DNA of 64,000 nt, from assembly GCF_024679095.1 (NCBI RefSeq), contig NC_066568.1, forward strand, positions 3,607,718 through 3,671,717. Reading direction: 5' to 3'. This DNA comes from Eriocheir sinensis. Lineage: Eukaryota; Arthropoda; Malacostraca; Decapoda; Varunidae. Position 1 is the stretch's first letter. Every line of letters starts with the position of its first letter. A model generated the notes under the pieces. The model saw only the letters and a list, made by a program, of their open reading frames with translations. It ran no database searches and had not been told where the DNA came from. The position numbers were made by a program, and so were the translations under genes. Below, in pieces: positions 44,765 through 55,390 of this stretch.

Positions 44765-46335
44765 TGACCAAGAAGCTGAATTTGTCGGTAGGAAAAGAAC
44801 GAAAAAGGAAATTGTGGGAGACTTGCAGAAGGAGAGAAGGAAGAAAGTTTGTCTAAGAAAGGAAAGGAAAGGAAAATCATAGTTGAAGTGTTTCCATATG
44901 TGTTGATTTTCCTGAGAAGCTGCATTTGTCGGTAGGGAAAGAACGAAAAAGGAAATTGTGGGAGACTTGCAGAAGGAGAGAAAGGAGAAAGTTTGTCTAA
45001 GAAAGGAAAGAAAAGGAAAATCATAGTTGAAGTATTTCCATATGTGTTGATTTTCCTGAGAAGCTGCATTTGTCGGTAGGAAAAGAACGAAAGAGGAAAT
45101 TGTGGGAGACTTGCAGAAGGAGAGAAAGAAGAAAGTTTGTCTAAGAAAGGAAAGAAAAGGAAAATCATAGTTAAAGTTTATTTCCTTATGTGTTGATTTT
45201 CCTGAGAAGCTGCATTTGTCGGTAGGAAAAGAATGAAAAAGGAAATTGTGGGAGACTTGCAGAAGGAGAGAAAGAAGAAAGTTTGTCTAAGAAAGGAAAG
45301 AAAAGGAAAATCATAGTTGAAGTATTTCCCTATGTGTTGATTTTCCTGAGAAGCTGCATTTGTCGGTAGGAAAAGAACGAAAAAGGAAATTGTGGGAGAC
45401 TTGCAGAAGGAGAGAAAGGAGAAAGTTTGTCTAAGAAAGGAAAGAAAAGGAAAATCATAGTTGAAGTATTTCCATATGTGTTGATTTTCCTGAGAAGCTG
45501 CATTTGTCGGTAGGAAAAGAACGTAAAAGGAAATTGTGGGAGACTTGCAGAAGGAGAGAAAGAAGAAAGTTTGTCTAAGAAAGGAAAGAAAAGGAAAATC
45601 ATAGTTGAAGTATTTCCATATGTGTTGATTTTCCTGAGAAGCTGCATTTGTCGGTAGGAAAAGAACGAAAAAGGAAATTGTGGGAGACTTGCAGAAGGAG
45701 AGAAAGAAGAAAGTTTGTCTAAGAAAGGAAAGGAAAGGAAAATCATAGTTAAAGTTTATTTCCATATGTGTTGATTTTCCTGAGAAGCTGTATTTGTCGG
45801 CAGGAAAAGAACGAAAAAGTAAATTGTGGGAGACTTGCAGAAGGAGAGAAAGAAGAAAGTTTGTCTAAGAAAGGAAAGGAAAGGAAAATCATAGTTGAAG
45901 TGTATTTCCATATGTGTTGATTTTCCTGAGAAGCTGAATTTGTCGGTAGGAAAAGAACGAAAAAGGAAATTGTGGGAGACTTGCAGAAAGAGAGAAGAAA
46001 GAAAGTTTGTCTAAGAAAGGAAAGAAAAGGAAAATCATAGTTGAAGTATTTCCATATGTGTTGATTTTCCTGAGAAGCTGCATTTGTCGGTAGGAAAAGA
46101 ACGAAAAAGGAAATTGTGGGAGACTTGCAGAAGGAGAGAAAGGAGAAAGTTTGTCTAAGAAAGGAAAGAAAAAGAAAATCATAGTTGAAGTATTTCCCTA
46201 TGTGTTGATTTTCCTGAGAAGCTGCATTTGTCGGTAGGAAAAGAACGAAAAAGGAAATTGTGGGAGACTTGCAGAAGGAGAGAAAGGAGAAAGTTTGTCT
46301 AAGAAAGGAAAGAAAAGGAAAATCATATTTGAAGT
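44765..46335. repeat. 144-bp satellite array, about 11 copies
   Basis: GAGAAGCTGCATTTGTCGGT, GGAAATTGTGGGAGACTTGC and AGAAAGTTTGTCTAAGAAAG recur in 144-147 bp steps (for example 45061, 45207, 45351, 45495). Most units are 48 codons long, so the minus strand shows overlapping 100-220 codon frames of Phe/Ser/Leu-rich text. Units with two or three extra bases (TTAAAGTTTATTTCC) break the frame, which argues against coding. Confidence 0.9.
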
Positions 46336-46663
46336 GTATTTCCATATGTGTTGATTTGCTGTATTATGTTGCTGAGAGCTGCGGCAAATGTTAAGTGTTG
46401 CCCGAGAAGCTGAGTTTGTTTCCTATTGCTATCCCAGGGAAGTGTTGCTCAACGAAAGACTAAAGTTAGTGTTTCCCAAGTGTTACATAGCATATCAGTA
46501 TAACAATTCCTTTTCTTAATGTTGGATGTCTGTATGTCTGTTTATTCATGAAGGAAAAGCAAATATGTACTTAAGCAGAGAACGTAACTATCATCCCAAG
46601 GGTTTACGGATGTGAAGAAGTGGAGGGATAATTTCGTGTTCAAGATCGTGTATTCTCAAGCGT

Positions 46664-47503
46664 TTTAGCCCGTCCGCTGTGATTGGCATGGACTTCGCCT
46701 TCACTGGTAGCCTGGTAACATACACTCCCAGGTCTTTCTCTGCCTCTGTGGTGGATAGTGGAGGGTTTCCTTTGTGGTATTGGTGTGCTGGATATCCCTT
46801 CAGTGGTAGCCTGGTAATATACACTCCCAGGTCCATCTCTGTGTCTGTGGTGGATAGTGGAGTGTTTCCCATGTGGTATTGGTGTGCTGGATATCCCTTC
46901 ACTGGTAGCCTGGTAACATACACTCCCAGGTCTTTCTCTGCCTCTGTGGTGGATAGTGGAGTGTTTCCCATGTGGTATTGGTGTGCTGGATATCCCTTCA
47001 CTGGTAGCCTGGTAACATACACTCCCAGGTCTTTCTCTGCCTCTGTGGTGGATAGTGGAGTGTTTCCCATGTGGTATTGGTGTGCTGGATATCCCTTCAC
47101 TGGTAGCCTGGTAACATACACTCCCAGGTCCATCTCTGTCTCTGTGGTGGATAGTGGAGTGTTTCCCATGTGGTATTGGTGTGCTGGATATCCCATCACT
47201 GGTAGCCTGGTAACATACACTCCCAGGTCTTTCTCTGTCTCTGTGGTGGATAGTGGAGTGTTTCCCATGTGGTATTGGTGTGCTGGATATCCCTTCACTG
47301 GTAGCCTGGTAACATACACTCCCAGGTCTCTCTCTGCCTCTGTGGTGGATAGTGGAGTGTTTCCCATGTGGTATTGGTGTGCTGGATATCCCCTCCCAAG
47401 GTGCAGGACTTTACATTTTTCTTCACCAAACTGTAGCAGCCACTTTTTGTTCCATTCCTGTAGCTTGGTGATATCTTCTTGTAGGAACTCCCCAGTCACT
47501 TAA
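46664..47503 (-). mobile_element. TTAA-type element with RT-derived 99-bp repeat, 7 copies
   Basis: Left end TTTTAGCCCGTCCGCTGTGA (TTAA mutated); right end CCCAGTCACTTAA. Seven 99-bp units are marked from 46766 to 47360, and the single RT segment LQEW...EEKCKVLHLG reads on the minus strand at the right end. Units with TCCATCTCTG instead of TCTTTCTCTG occur at two alternate positions, showing that repeat variants spread within the array. Confidence 0.75.
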
Positions 47504-49040
47504 TACTTCACATCTAAATCCCTTAAAACTTACCGTATAAATCCTAACATCTTTTACGAAGGTCTTTTTGAACACGTGTAATGAGTTGCTAAAATGTTTG
47601 AGAATACACGGCTTTTTATTGCTGTATTTTGTATGTTTGTAACTCGTCAGGATTCACGTATCACTTGCTGTCATGTTGAAGGAGTAGTATTAAGGAAGTG
47701 TATTTTTCTCGCATTGCATTCACTGATACGAACTCACCCCTCATAGGAGCAATTCCGATTCTTCATGATTTTTCTTCCTTCTTTGATTCCACAACTTTCT
47801 TTTATTTCCTTTCTTTTTGACAGATGAATCCCTTTCCTTCTTTCCTCCTTCACTTCTACTACGATAATCTTCCTTCCTTCCTTCCTTCATTCCACAACTT
47901 TCTTTTATTTTCTTTCTTACTGAAGGATGAATTCTCTAATCCTTTTCTTCCTTTCCTCCTTCAATTCTACTACGATTATCTTCCTTCCTTCCTTCGTATC
48001 TTTTCCCTCATTTTGTCCTTCCATTTTCCTTCACTGTTTTACTATATGTCAATGGTAGTTTTGGGTTCGTTTTTCTTAATTTTTTTCTTCCTCATTATCT
48101 TCTTGTTTTTCTACCTTTTCTTCTTCAGTTTATTATCATCATTATTATTATATATATTTTGACTTGTACATAACATTCGGCATTTACAGACACAATTATT
48201 TTCATATTATTCTTCGTTTCCCTAACTTTTTTTTTACATCAAAGGACACGGCCCAAGGGCAACAAATAGGGTACAAAAAAAAAAAGCCCGCTACTCGCCA
48301 CTCCCATCCATAACACACACTCTATCATTACTTTCTGATTTATATTTTCTTTCTGTGCGATATTTTTTCCCTTCATCACCTATGGTTTAAATTATTTTCC
48401 CCGGTCATCAGAGCTCATCGCATAAGCTGTGGCCTTACCATGAATGAATGAATGGGTGAGGAAGCGAGTGAATGAACAAGTATTGAATAAGTTTGTATCC
48501 ATTAATTAAATCATCACTATCATTATCACACAATGAGTATATAATGAGTGTTTCCTTCAATTTATATCATTATCACACACAATGAGTATATACAATGAGT
48601 GTTTCCTTCAATCTTCATCATTATCGCAGTCATTCTCACCCAGGATCACCATCAGTCTTATTTAACAACGGTGAAAGTGACTCAGAATCAGGCAGGCTTC
48701 AGTTAGTGGTGATCTGTGTGTGTGTGTGTGTGTGTTTGTGTGTTTGTGTGTGTGTGTTTTAAGGTGTATTTGTATATATTTTGCTTGATATGAATATTTC
48801 CCGGGGACTTTGTGGAGGCTATGATTATGTTTCGTCTATGTAAATACACGTGTAAATATACTGACCTGGATATGTGCAGACTTTTATTTTACAGGCGTGT
48901 ATCCTACAGTTGAAAGGAAAAAAAAAAATAGACATTTCATTATCTACACTTCCACAGCATCAAAATTTTGCATCAAGAAATATAATAAACAAAATTTTGC
49001 ATCAAGAAATATAATAAATACCACACTAAGTCATCTTCTC
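47504..49040. other. gene-free stretch with T/C-rich tracts
   Basis: CTTCCTTCCTT-rich duplicated blocks at 47820-48000, a dispersed repeat at 48229, a duplicated ACAATGAGTATATA-AATGAGTGTTTCC segment at 48530-48615, and (GT)n at 48716-48758. Confidence 0.5.
48229..48305 (+). mobile_element. dispersed CTCAAGGGC repeat, copy 8
   Basis: TTACATCAAAGGACACGGCC, CAAGGGCAACAAATAGGG, an A-run and AAGCCCGCTACTCGCC. Confidence 0.65.
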
Positions 49041-49043
49041 ATA

Positions 49044-49399
49044 AACATAGTACAATACATCCTTACATATGGCGTCAGTTACAATAATTATGCTTAGTTA
49101 TAAAGGAGGAAAAATATGAAAACTTTTTAGTGCTCCGTTAGAAAGGTTTACGTCACGCACATTTGTTTACATTATTTGTCGGTGCATTGTGACGTGACTC
49201 GCTCTAGAAGAATGTATTGATGAGTGACATAATACATAATACAATACATCCTTACATAAGACATCAGTTACAATACCTATGCTTGGTTATAAAGGAAGAA
49301 AAATATGAAAACTATTTAGTGCTCCGTTAGAAAGGGTTACGTCCCGCACATTTGTTTACATTATTTTATGGCCGGTGCATTGTGACGTGACTCGCTCTC
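49044..49399. repeat. about 160-bp direct duplication
   Basis: ACAATACATCCTTACATA, GAAAAATATGAAAACT, TTAGTGCTCCGTTAGAAAGG and GCATTGTGACGTGACTCGCT occur at 49047-49205 and again at 49239-49399. Intervening sequence is related to the tail of the second copy (GAAGAATGTATTGATGAGTG). Confidence 0.82.
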
Positions 49400-49857
49400 T
49401 AATTTATGAAGAATGTATTAATGAGTGACTGCAGGTGAGATATTAGAGTTGCCATGAGTGGATGAAAGCGAGGAGGTGAAGAAACGCCCTGAAAATACCA
49501 TCACTTTTGATAAACTCGCGATATTTTTACTTATCATCTGCTGCCGGTGGCGATGTGGTGGGCCGTATGGAGCTTGGAAATATAAAGTGAAGAGATTGAC
49601 GGACTTATATGACCTTGACAGCAACACCGGACACGTCAAGTGGGCCGAGCTACGCCGCAGGAATAGTCAGACGTCTTTGGAACCAGATATAAGGACGCAG
49701 GAGGTGATGCTGTCCTGGCCGCTGAATTGAGGTAAGCCATGCACGCTGTTTTCATTGAGGGAGGAAGTGTTGGGTGAGAATAGTGTCTGTTAGTGAAGGA
49801 CATCACACCCCCAGTGTTTGTGTGTGGGGGGGTGGGGTGGAGGGGTGGCTATTGAAA

Positions 49858-50441
49858 TGTGTGGTAAAGATTCGTATTAGGTCCGTGCCAGTATCTCATA
49901 ATCTACTTTATGAAACATCAGTATCTCTTCATATATCTTTTCTACAAACCTTCAACAGTCATGGAAATGCTTTGAAAATCCAATTCAAGGACTTTTTTTT
50001 TACTCTTGAAAATAGGGGATAATGTTTATGGAAGCGTGTCGCCTCCTCTGGCGGCGACCGCGACGACGCTGCAGCCGCCGCAGCCGTAAAACAGCTCGCA
50101 GAGGGTTTAGGGTCAGGGAGCATATTTAAACTACTTCAACCGAACTTTACGACCTACTAACGGGGGGGGGCTGCGCCCCCCTCAACATGTATATGTGACT
50201 TATTTCAGCAAGGAGGTATTTCTCGCAACACCGGCTGCACCGTCGCCAGGGGAGGCGACGCGCTTTCGTAAACATTATCCCCTATTTTCAAGAGTAAAAA
50301 AAAAGTCCTTAAATTGGATTTTCAAAGTGTTTCCATGACTGTTGAAGGTTTGTAGAAAAGATATATGAAGAGATACTGATGTTTCATAAGGTAGGTAATG
50401 AGATACTGGCATGGACCTAAAACGAATCTTAACCAAATGTG
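49858..50441. mobile_element. foldback-type element with about 200-bp inverted arms
   Basis: Left arm 49858-50058 (GTCCGTGCCAGTATCTCATA ... GGGGATAATGTTTATGGAAG) is the inverse of the right arm 50242-50441 (CGTAAACATTATCCCC ... GAGATACTGGCATGGACC). The spacer of about 180 bp holds the palindrome GGGGGGGCTGCGCCCCCC at 50163. No transposase frame is seen. Confidence 0.85.
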
Positions 50442-51156
50442 TTATACTGAATACCTGATGAGCATGACCTTGTGCCTGTCAGGTGTTGCTGCCACAACCT
50501 TGTAGAGTACAAGAACAGTTACATACAGAGTACATACATATGTAGGTACAACAAGCACAGGAATAAGTTTCATTGTATCTTCTTCATTGCCACTTCTTAT
50601 TTTTGGTATTGTTTTCTTCCTTATGATAGCCTTTAAGCCCTTTTGAGTGCTTTGAGGCATTTGTTGTGCAAATGAAGGATAATATTGATGAGAGGGTGGC
50701 CACTTCTTGTAAAGTTATTACATACAGTATGGATTCTTTTTTATCCCTGAATGCAGTGCAGTAACAAATGACTTCTAAAAAATAGAAGGGGGGTCAAGGG
50801 GGGCAAAGCCCCCCTGTTAGGGGGGCTGTGGGGGCCCCTAATAAATAGAAATAGAAGTAGGGAGATGAATGCATACCCAATATTTGTGAGATCAAAGAAT
50901 AATATCACTTCCTTTAGTATGTATTTTAGTTTTTAAGGGGTTATTCTTTAGTATTAGGGATAATTACAATAGTTTTCCTGCTTCAGTGTTTATTTACAGA
51001 GGCAGTCACATGCTGGGTGGAAATAAATATATAAGATGATATAATGGAAGTAAAAAAAAAAAAGTTACATGATAGAATTGCATGGGAGAGTAAATTATGG
51101 CTTGTATTGGAGAGAGAGAGAGCGGGGTCAGGGTAGGTATGGTGTGGGCGTGGGCG
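50442..51156. other. downstream flank of cuticle gene copy 1
   Basis: Contains GC-rich imperfect palindromes at about 50786-50840 (GGGGGGCAAAGCCCCCC and GGGGCCCC). A minus-strand AATAAA (TTTATT at 50989-50994) is a candidate poly(A) signal for cuticle copy 1. No further gene is seen. Confidence 0.45.
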
Positions 51157-52944
51157 TTAGTGCACGAAGGTGTCGGAGCGCTGGTAGGGCAGCGCTGGGG
51201 CCACGGGCAGCACCGCGCCCTCAGGCTGATAGCCTCCCGCGCCGGCGGTGAAGGAGATGGCCACGGGGGTGCCGTCTGGGCTGGTGTAGCTGGAAGGGGG
51301 GAAGGGGGTTAATATAGTCGTGGGGTGGAATAGCGGGCGGGGAATGAGGATAGAGAAGGAGGGTTGGGGTGAGGTGAGGGAAAGATTAGTGTGGTGGTGG
51401 AGGTGATATCCGTAAAGATAAGATTCAAGAAACTCGGACCAAAGCATGAAAACAACCAAGGGAAGACACAGCACCGGCAGACAACAGTTGTTTGCTGTAA
51501 AAGGCGTAAAATGAGAGGAAAATCCTGCACGGGTAAATATAGTGAGACAGAATGCGAGCATTTTGGATTAGAGAACAGACAAAATCTAAAGCATAATCAT
51601 TCTTTCCTTCTTCCCTTTCCTTCCTTTCCTACCCTTGCATGCCCATCCCTTCGTTTAACCTGTCTGCTGCAATTGGCACGGATTTGGCCTTCACTGGTAG
51701 CCTGTAACATACACTCCCAGGTCTTTCTCTGCCTCTGTGGTGGATAGTGGAGTGTTTCCCATGTGGTATTGGTGTGCTGGATATCCCTTCACTGGTAGCC
51801 TGGTAACATACACTCCCAGGTCTTTCTCTGCCTCTGTGGTGGATAGTGGAGTGTTTCCCATGTGGTATTGGTGTGCTGGATATCCCTTCATTGGTAGCCT
51901 GTTAACATACACTCCCAGGTCTCTCTGCCTCTGTGGTGGATAGTGGAGTGTTTCCCATGTGGTATTGGTATGCTGGATATCCCTTCACTGGTAGCCTGGT
52001 AACATACACTCCCAGGTCTTTCTCTGCCTCTGTGGTAGATAGTGGAGTGTTTCCCATGTGGTATTGGTGTGCTGGATATCCGTTCACTGGTAGCCTGGTA
52101 ACATACACTCCCAGGTCTTTCTCTGCCTCTGTGGTGGATAGTGGAGTGTTTCCCATGTGGTATTGGTGAGCTGGATATCCCTTCACTGGTAGCCTGGTAA
52201 CATACACTCCCAGGTCTTTCTCTGCCTCTGTGGTGGATAGTGGTGTTTCCCATGTGGTATTGGTGTGCTGGATATCCCCTCCCAAGATGCATGACTTTAC
52301 ATTTTTCTTCATTGAATTGTAGCAGCCACTTTTTGTTCCATTTCTGTAGCTTGGAGAGGTCTTCTAGTAGGAAATTCGCAGTCAAGGGGTTAACCAACCT
52401 TTCCCTTCCATTCCACTACCATTCCTCGCCTTTCCCTTAACCCCCGCTCACCTGAAGGCGCCGGAGGACTCCTGGCCGTCGGCCTGGCGCCCCGCCTCGC
52501 TGCGCACGATGCCGTTGCCGGTCTCGAAGTCGAAGGTGTACTCGCCCGCGGCGTTCTGGGAGCGGTCGTCCTTCAGGATGGGGATGGGCTTGTCGTAGCC
52601 GGGCGCCGCCGCCGCCGCCGCCACCACCACGCTCAGCTGGGGAGGAGGGGAAGGTTACCCGGGGAATGAGGTAACGGGGGCTTGCAAAGGGGAATGGGGA
52701 AGAGAGGGGAGAGAGGCGTTACCTGGGAAGAGGAGGATGGGGATTGCATGGGAATGCTATCTAGGGAATGAAAAAAGTGGAGAATGTGTTTATGGGAAAT
52801 AAGAAGGGAGAATAGAAGAGTTACATGTGGATTAAAAGGGAAAGTACTATAGAGAATGGTTGGCTATGGAGTGAAAAGGAAAAGGGAAATGCTCTCTCTC
52901 TCTCTCTCTCTCTCTGTACTCACGATCAGCAGGCAGAAGTTCAT
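51157..52944 (-). CDS. RR-1 cuticle protein, array copy 1
   Basis: Secreted chitin-binding structural protein of the CPR family, RR-1 type. Exons (minus strand): 52944-52924 (MNFCLLI), 52636-52452 and 51289-51157 (stop TAA), with GT donors and AG acceptors and a Ser codon split across intron 2; 112 residues in total. The signal peptide is MNFCLLILSVVVAAAAAAPG, likely cleaved after the Ala run. The R&R domain runs from YTFDFETGNGI through GAFSYTSPDGTPVAISF to GGYQPEGAVLP, ending PALPYQRSDTFVH. The usual E-x-G-Y near the domain end is A-G-G-Y here. Intron 2 (1162 bp) is twice as long as in the other copies because it holds an RT-fragment element at 51655-52393. The Ala and Gln in VAPALPYQ are Pro and Glu in copies 2 and 3. 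RR-1 proteins are generally found in flexible cuticle. Confidence 0.92.
51655..52393 (-). mobile_element. TTAA-bounded RT-fragment element in intron 2 of cuticle copy 1
   Basis: Starts TTAACCTGTCTGCTGCAATT and ends TCGCAGTCAAGGGGTTAA. It has six 99-bp units, several with 1-3 bp deletions (near 51701, 51921 and 52235) that break the open frame. It lies in the same orientation as the cuticle gene with respect to RT sense. Copies 2 and 3 of the gene lack it, so it inserted after, or only in, this copy. Confidence 0.78.
52637..52923 (-). other. intron 1 of cuticle copy 1
   Basis: Purine-rich GGGGAATGAGGTAACGGGGG and GGGAATGGGGAAGAGAGGGG sequence, then a (CT)n run at 52892-52915 just inside the donor. 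The same purine block is found inverted upstream of copies 2 and 3. Confidence 0.7.
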
Positions 52945-53005
52945 GGTTGTGTTGCTTCCTCGAGAGCTCACGAAGGAGTGTGTGGGTAAGAGCGGCGCGC
53001 AGGCC

Positions 53006-53013
53006 TTTATATA
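53006..53013 (-). promoter_or_regulatory. TATA box, cuticle copy 1
   Basis: Minus-strand TATATAAA, about 62 bp upstream of the ATG. GGAGGTATATAA-GGCCTGCGCG around it is conserved in all three copies. Confidence 0.8.
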
Positions 53014-53720
53014 CCTCCCCGCAGCTGACCCGCCCCTCCCTAGCTACGTCCTTGCGGCGGCGGAGAGAGAGAGAGAGAGGAACAAACAACTCTCCGTGTT
53101 CTTTATTTCCTCTACAAGCCTCCTGAGCACGTGAATGTCTCGAGCAGCGACCTCAAGTCTTTTAGCCGCTCAGTGACCTCCAGGCGCGGCACACCAAGCC
53201 TCTGTACAGCCTCCGGTGCGTGCTGGAGGGCCGAACAGGCTTGGCGGGGCTCTTCTCATCCCCATATACACGCTTTCCTCTTTTTCATTCCCTCGTAAGC
53301 CTTCATTTCATACATAGCAGCCATCTTTACTTCTCAGCATTTTCCATTTTAGACCCCTAGTTGCATAATATAAATTGTTGGGGGTGTGTTGGAGGGTTAT
53401 GCGACGCCGATCTAGCACAGTTTTTGTGCTATTAACACTTGTTGCCGTTCATGATCCAGAAGTCGCGTAAAACTATCACCAGGATCGCAAAACACTCCGT
53501 GAAAATCCCATCAGCTTCTGCGAGAGGCATGTCTTTTATCATGTCTCTAATTATTTATCGTATTTTTATAGTTTTATATTTTAGTTTATTTTGTTTTAGA
53601 TTCGGCGCCATATGACCCTGCAGTTGCGGCGGCAAGAACTAAACGCCCCAATAATCATCATCATCTGCGGGAGGCTTTTGGAACAGACGATCTCCGGAGC
53701 CGAATACGTTACTTGTCCCT
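53014..53720. other. upstream region of cuticle copy 1
   Basis: A short (GA)n at 53064-53079 lies 50 bp upstream of the TATA box. GACCTCAAGTCTT, CACACCAAGCCTCTG and GAACAGGCTTGGCGG blocks are conserved with copies 2 and 3. From about 53325 a shared spacer (GTTGCATAATATAAATTG, GATCTAGCACAGTTTTTGTG) matches 57948-58160. Confidence 0.6.
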
Positions 53721-53985
53721 CCGGTAAGCAAAGAATGTTCGGCGCCGCGTCTCGGGCTCGGCTTCCCGTTGAGTCAGTTTCAGGGTCCGGTAAGCAAAGT
53801 ATGTTCGGCGCCGCGTCTCGGGCTCGGCTTCCCGTTGAGTCAGTTTCAGGGTCCGGTAAGCAAAGAATGTTCGGCGCCGCGTCTCGGGCTCGGCTTCCCG
53901 TGGATTCCGTTTCAGGGTCCGGTAAGCAAAGAATGTTCGGCGCCGCAGCCTCGGCCCGGGGCGTGTCTTGCAGTATTGGGGTCCA
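53721..53985. repeat. 66-bp minisatellite, 4 copies
   Basis: CCGGTAAGCAAAGAATGTTC, GGCGCCGCGTCTCGGGCTCG and GCTTCCCGTTGAGTCAGTTT recur at 53721, 53787, 53853 and 53919, exactly 66 bp apart (22 codons), so both strands stay open. Units 2 and 3 of the large array hold only about one copy (58300-58390, 62935-63010). Confidence 0.9.
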
Positions 53986-54551
53986 ACTCAGCCCAGTAAT
54001 CGTAACATTATCACCGGCGTGGCGAGTGGGCGTGAACACGTGACAAGGACGTGACCCGGACGGGATCCACTTGAATGTTTTCCAGATTTATCAATTCCAG
54101 CACTAGCAAGAATTGAAAGGTTGTGTTGGCCCCGGTGTCGTGTAAAATCTGCCGGAATTACGGGCCTGCATATGCACATCGAGTTTTTTTTTTTTCAATA
54201 GCAAGATGCTATTTCCCTAAAATGTACTCCTGAATCACTGCATGAAGGCTATTCATTCCCTTCACCTGTTACACGACAGAGCGTTGTACTGGATTCATGA
54301 ATGTTTTCCCTATGAAAGAATAAAACAGTGTGCCCTCCCGTGCTGGAACACACTGGGGGCAGTCACGTACACGCGACCAGCTGCGTACACGGGTCCGTGT
54401 TCATAGCGATCAGCCTTTTGTTTCAAAACAAGGGGGGACAGTCAGGAACAGAGGGCAGCCAGGAACACGACACCGGCCTGGACTGTTCCTTTATTTGTAA
54501 ACAATAGTCATTTGATATCCGGAGCTATTGACAAATATTATTATGGCATAT
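53986..54551. other. array spacer, unit 1, with truncated TIR element
   Basis: Homologous to 58430-59170 and 63050-63790. It holds the right-hand part of a TIR element ending GAACACGACACCGGCCTGGA at 54483, but the left terminus is missing and replaced by other sequence (CACTAGCAAGAATTGAAAGG). Confidence 0.6.
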
Positions 54552-54780
54552 ATAATATTTTACTAGGACTAACCTTAACTTAATTTCTCCACCAACTCGA
54601 CACAGTCTTCCAAACACCTATCCCCTATTCTTCGATAACACTCAGCTGTCCCCTTCTTCTACACCAAACATTTTACTAGGACTATCCTTAACTTAATTTC
54701 TCCACCAAAACGACACAATCTTCCAAACATCTATCCCCTATTCTTCAATAACACTCAGCTGTCCCCTTCTACACTAAACA
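54552..54780 (+). repeat. 113-bp LINE-derived tandem repeat, 2 copies
   Basis: TTTTACTAGGACTATCCTTA, TAATTTCTCCACCA, CAATCTTCCAAACA and AACACTCAGCTGTCCCC recur at 54557 and 54670. The unit overlaps the reverse transcriptase segment just upstream of the following LINE fragment (compare AAACATCCTCGGCCTATCC). Confidence 0.8.
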
Positions 54781-55168
54781 TCCTCGGCCTATCCTTAACT
54801 CAAAATCTTAACTGGAAACTTCATATCTCTTTCTAAATCATCTTTCTCGGGGACAGGCGTTCTGTATCGTCTCCACCATTCTTTCCCCCTCTCAGTTGCT
54901 GTCCATATACAGGGGCCTTGTCCGCCCTCGTATGGGGTATGTATGCATCTCACGTGTGGGGGGCTCCACACACACAACTATTCTGGACAGAACGGAATCT
55001 AAGGCTCTTCGTCTCATCAACTCCCCTCCTCTCACTGACAGTCTTCTACCTTTTAACTTCCGCCGCCATGTTGCCTCTCTATCTATCTTCTATCAATACT
55101 TTCATGCTGACTGCTCTTCTGAACTTGTTAACTGCATGACTTCCCCCTTCCGCGTCCCCGTTGCATAA
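54781..55168 (+). pseudogene. non-LTR retrotransposon RT fragment, unit 1
   Basis: Plus strand. It encodes the C-terminal part of a Jockey/CR1-like reverse transcriptase: QLLSIYRGLVRPR (shifted frame), then GGSTHT, LRLINSPPLTDSLL, FRRHVASLSIFYQYFHADC and SSELVNCM. Stops and a frameshift lie upstream (near 54834) and a small insertion disrupts the part after RPRM. The catalytic motifs are absent. It is a dead fragment carried along in the cuticle array spacer. Confidence 0.8.
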
Positions 55169-55384
55169 GACACTTTACCCTGTCTCATCCCTGTGCTATG
55201 CAACTTACTAATGCAAGAGTTAACCAGCATCTTCACTCTCTCATCCCTTCACTGGTAAACTCAGGAACAGCCTCCTTTGTCCAGGTTTCTTCCTTTCTAC
55301 AACTTTCATCACAGAAGTTTTTTTCTCTTTTTTAAGATTACTATTTAGAATAAAGGAAAATACACCAGTGTTCTTGCATCACTC
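55169..55384. other. spacer between LINE fragment and cuticle copy 2
   Basis: CTTTACCCTGTCTCATCCC and CTCATCCCTTCACTGGTAAAC continue the LINE 3' region, nearly identical to 60134-60350. Confidence 0.55.
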
Positions 55385-55390
55385 TTTATT
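55385..55390 (-). terminator. candidate poly(A) signal, cuticle copy 2
   Basis: Minus-strand AATAAA, about 575 bp downstream of the stop codon. The same position in copy 3 (60351-60356) has it too. The 3' UTR between holds GATA repeats and GGGCGTGGG-rich sequence. Confidence 0.5.

Noticed and set aside
49458..49730. 90-aa frame (MDESEEVKKRPENTITFDKL...)
   Set aside because: Mixed amino-acid composition made it tempting, but there is no recognisable family, no promoter and no second exon. It sits between a duplication and a foldback element.
50442..50660. 72-aa minus-strand frame with a hydrophobic segment
   Set aside because: No family motif, no splice or promoter support, next to the foldback element.
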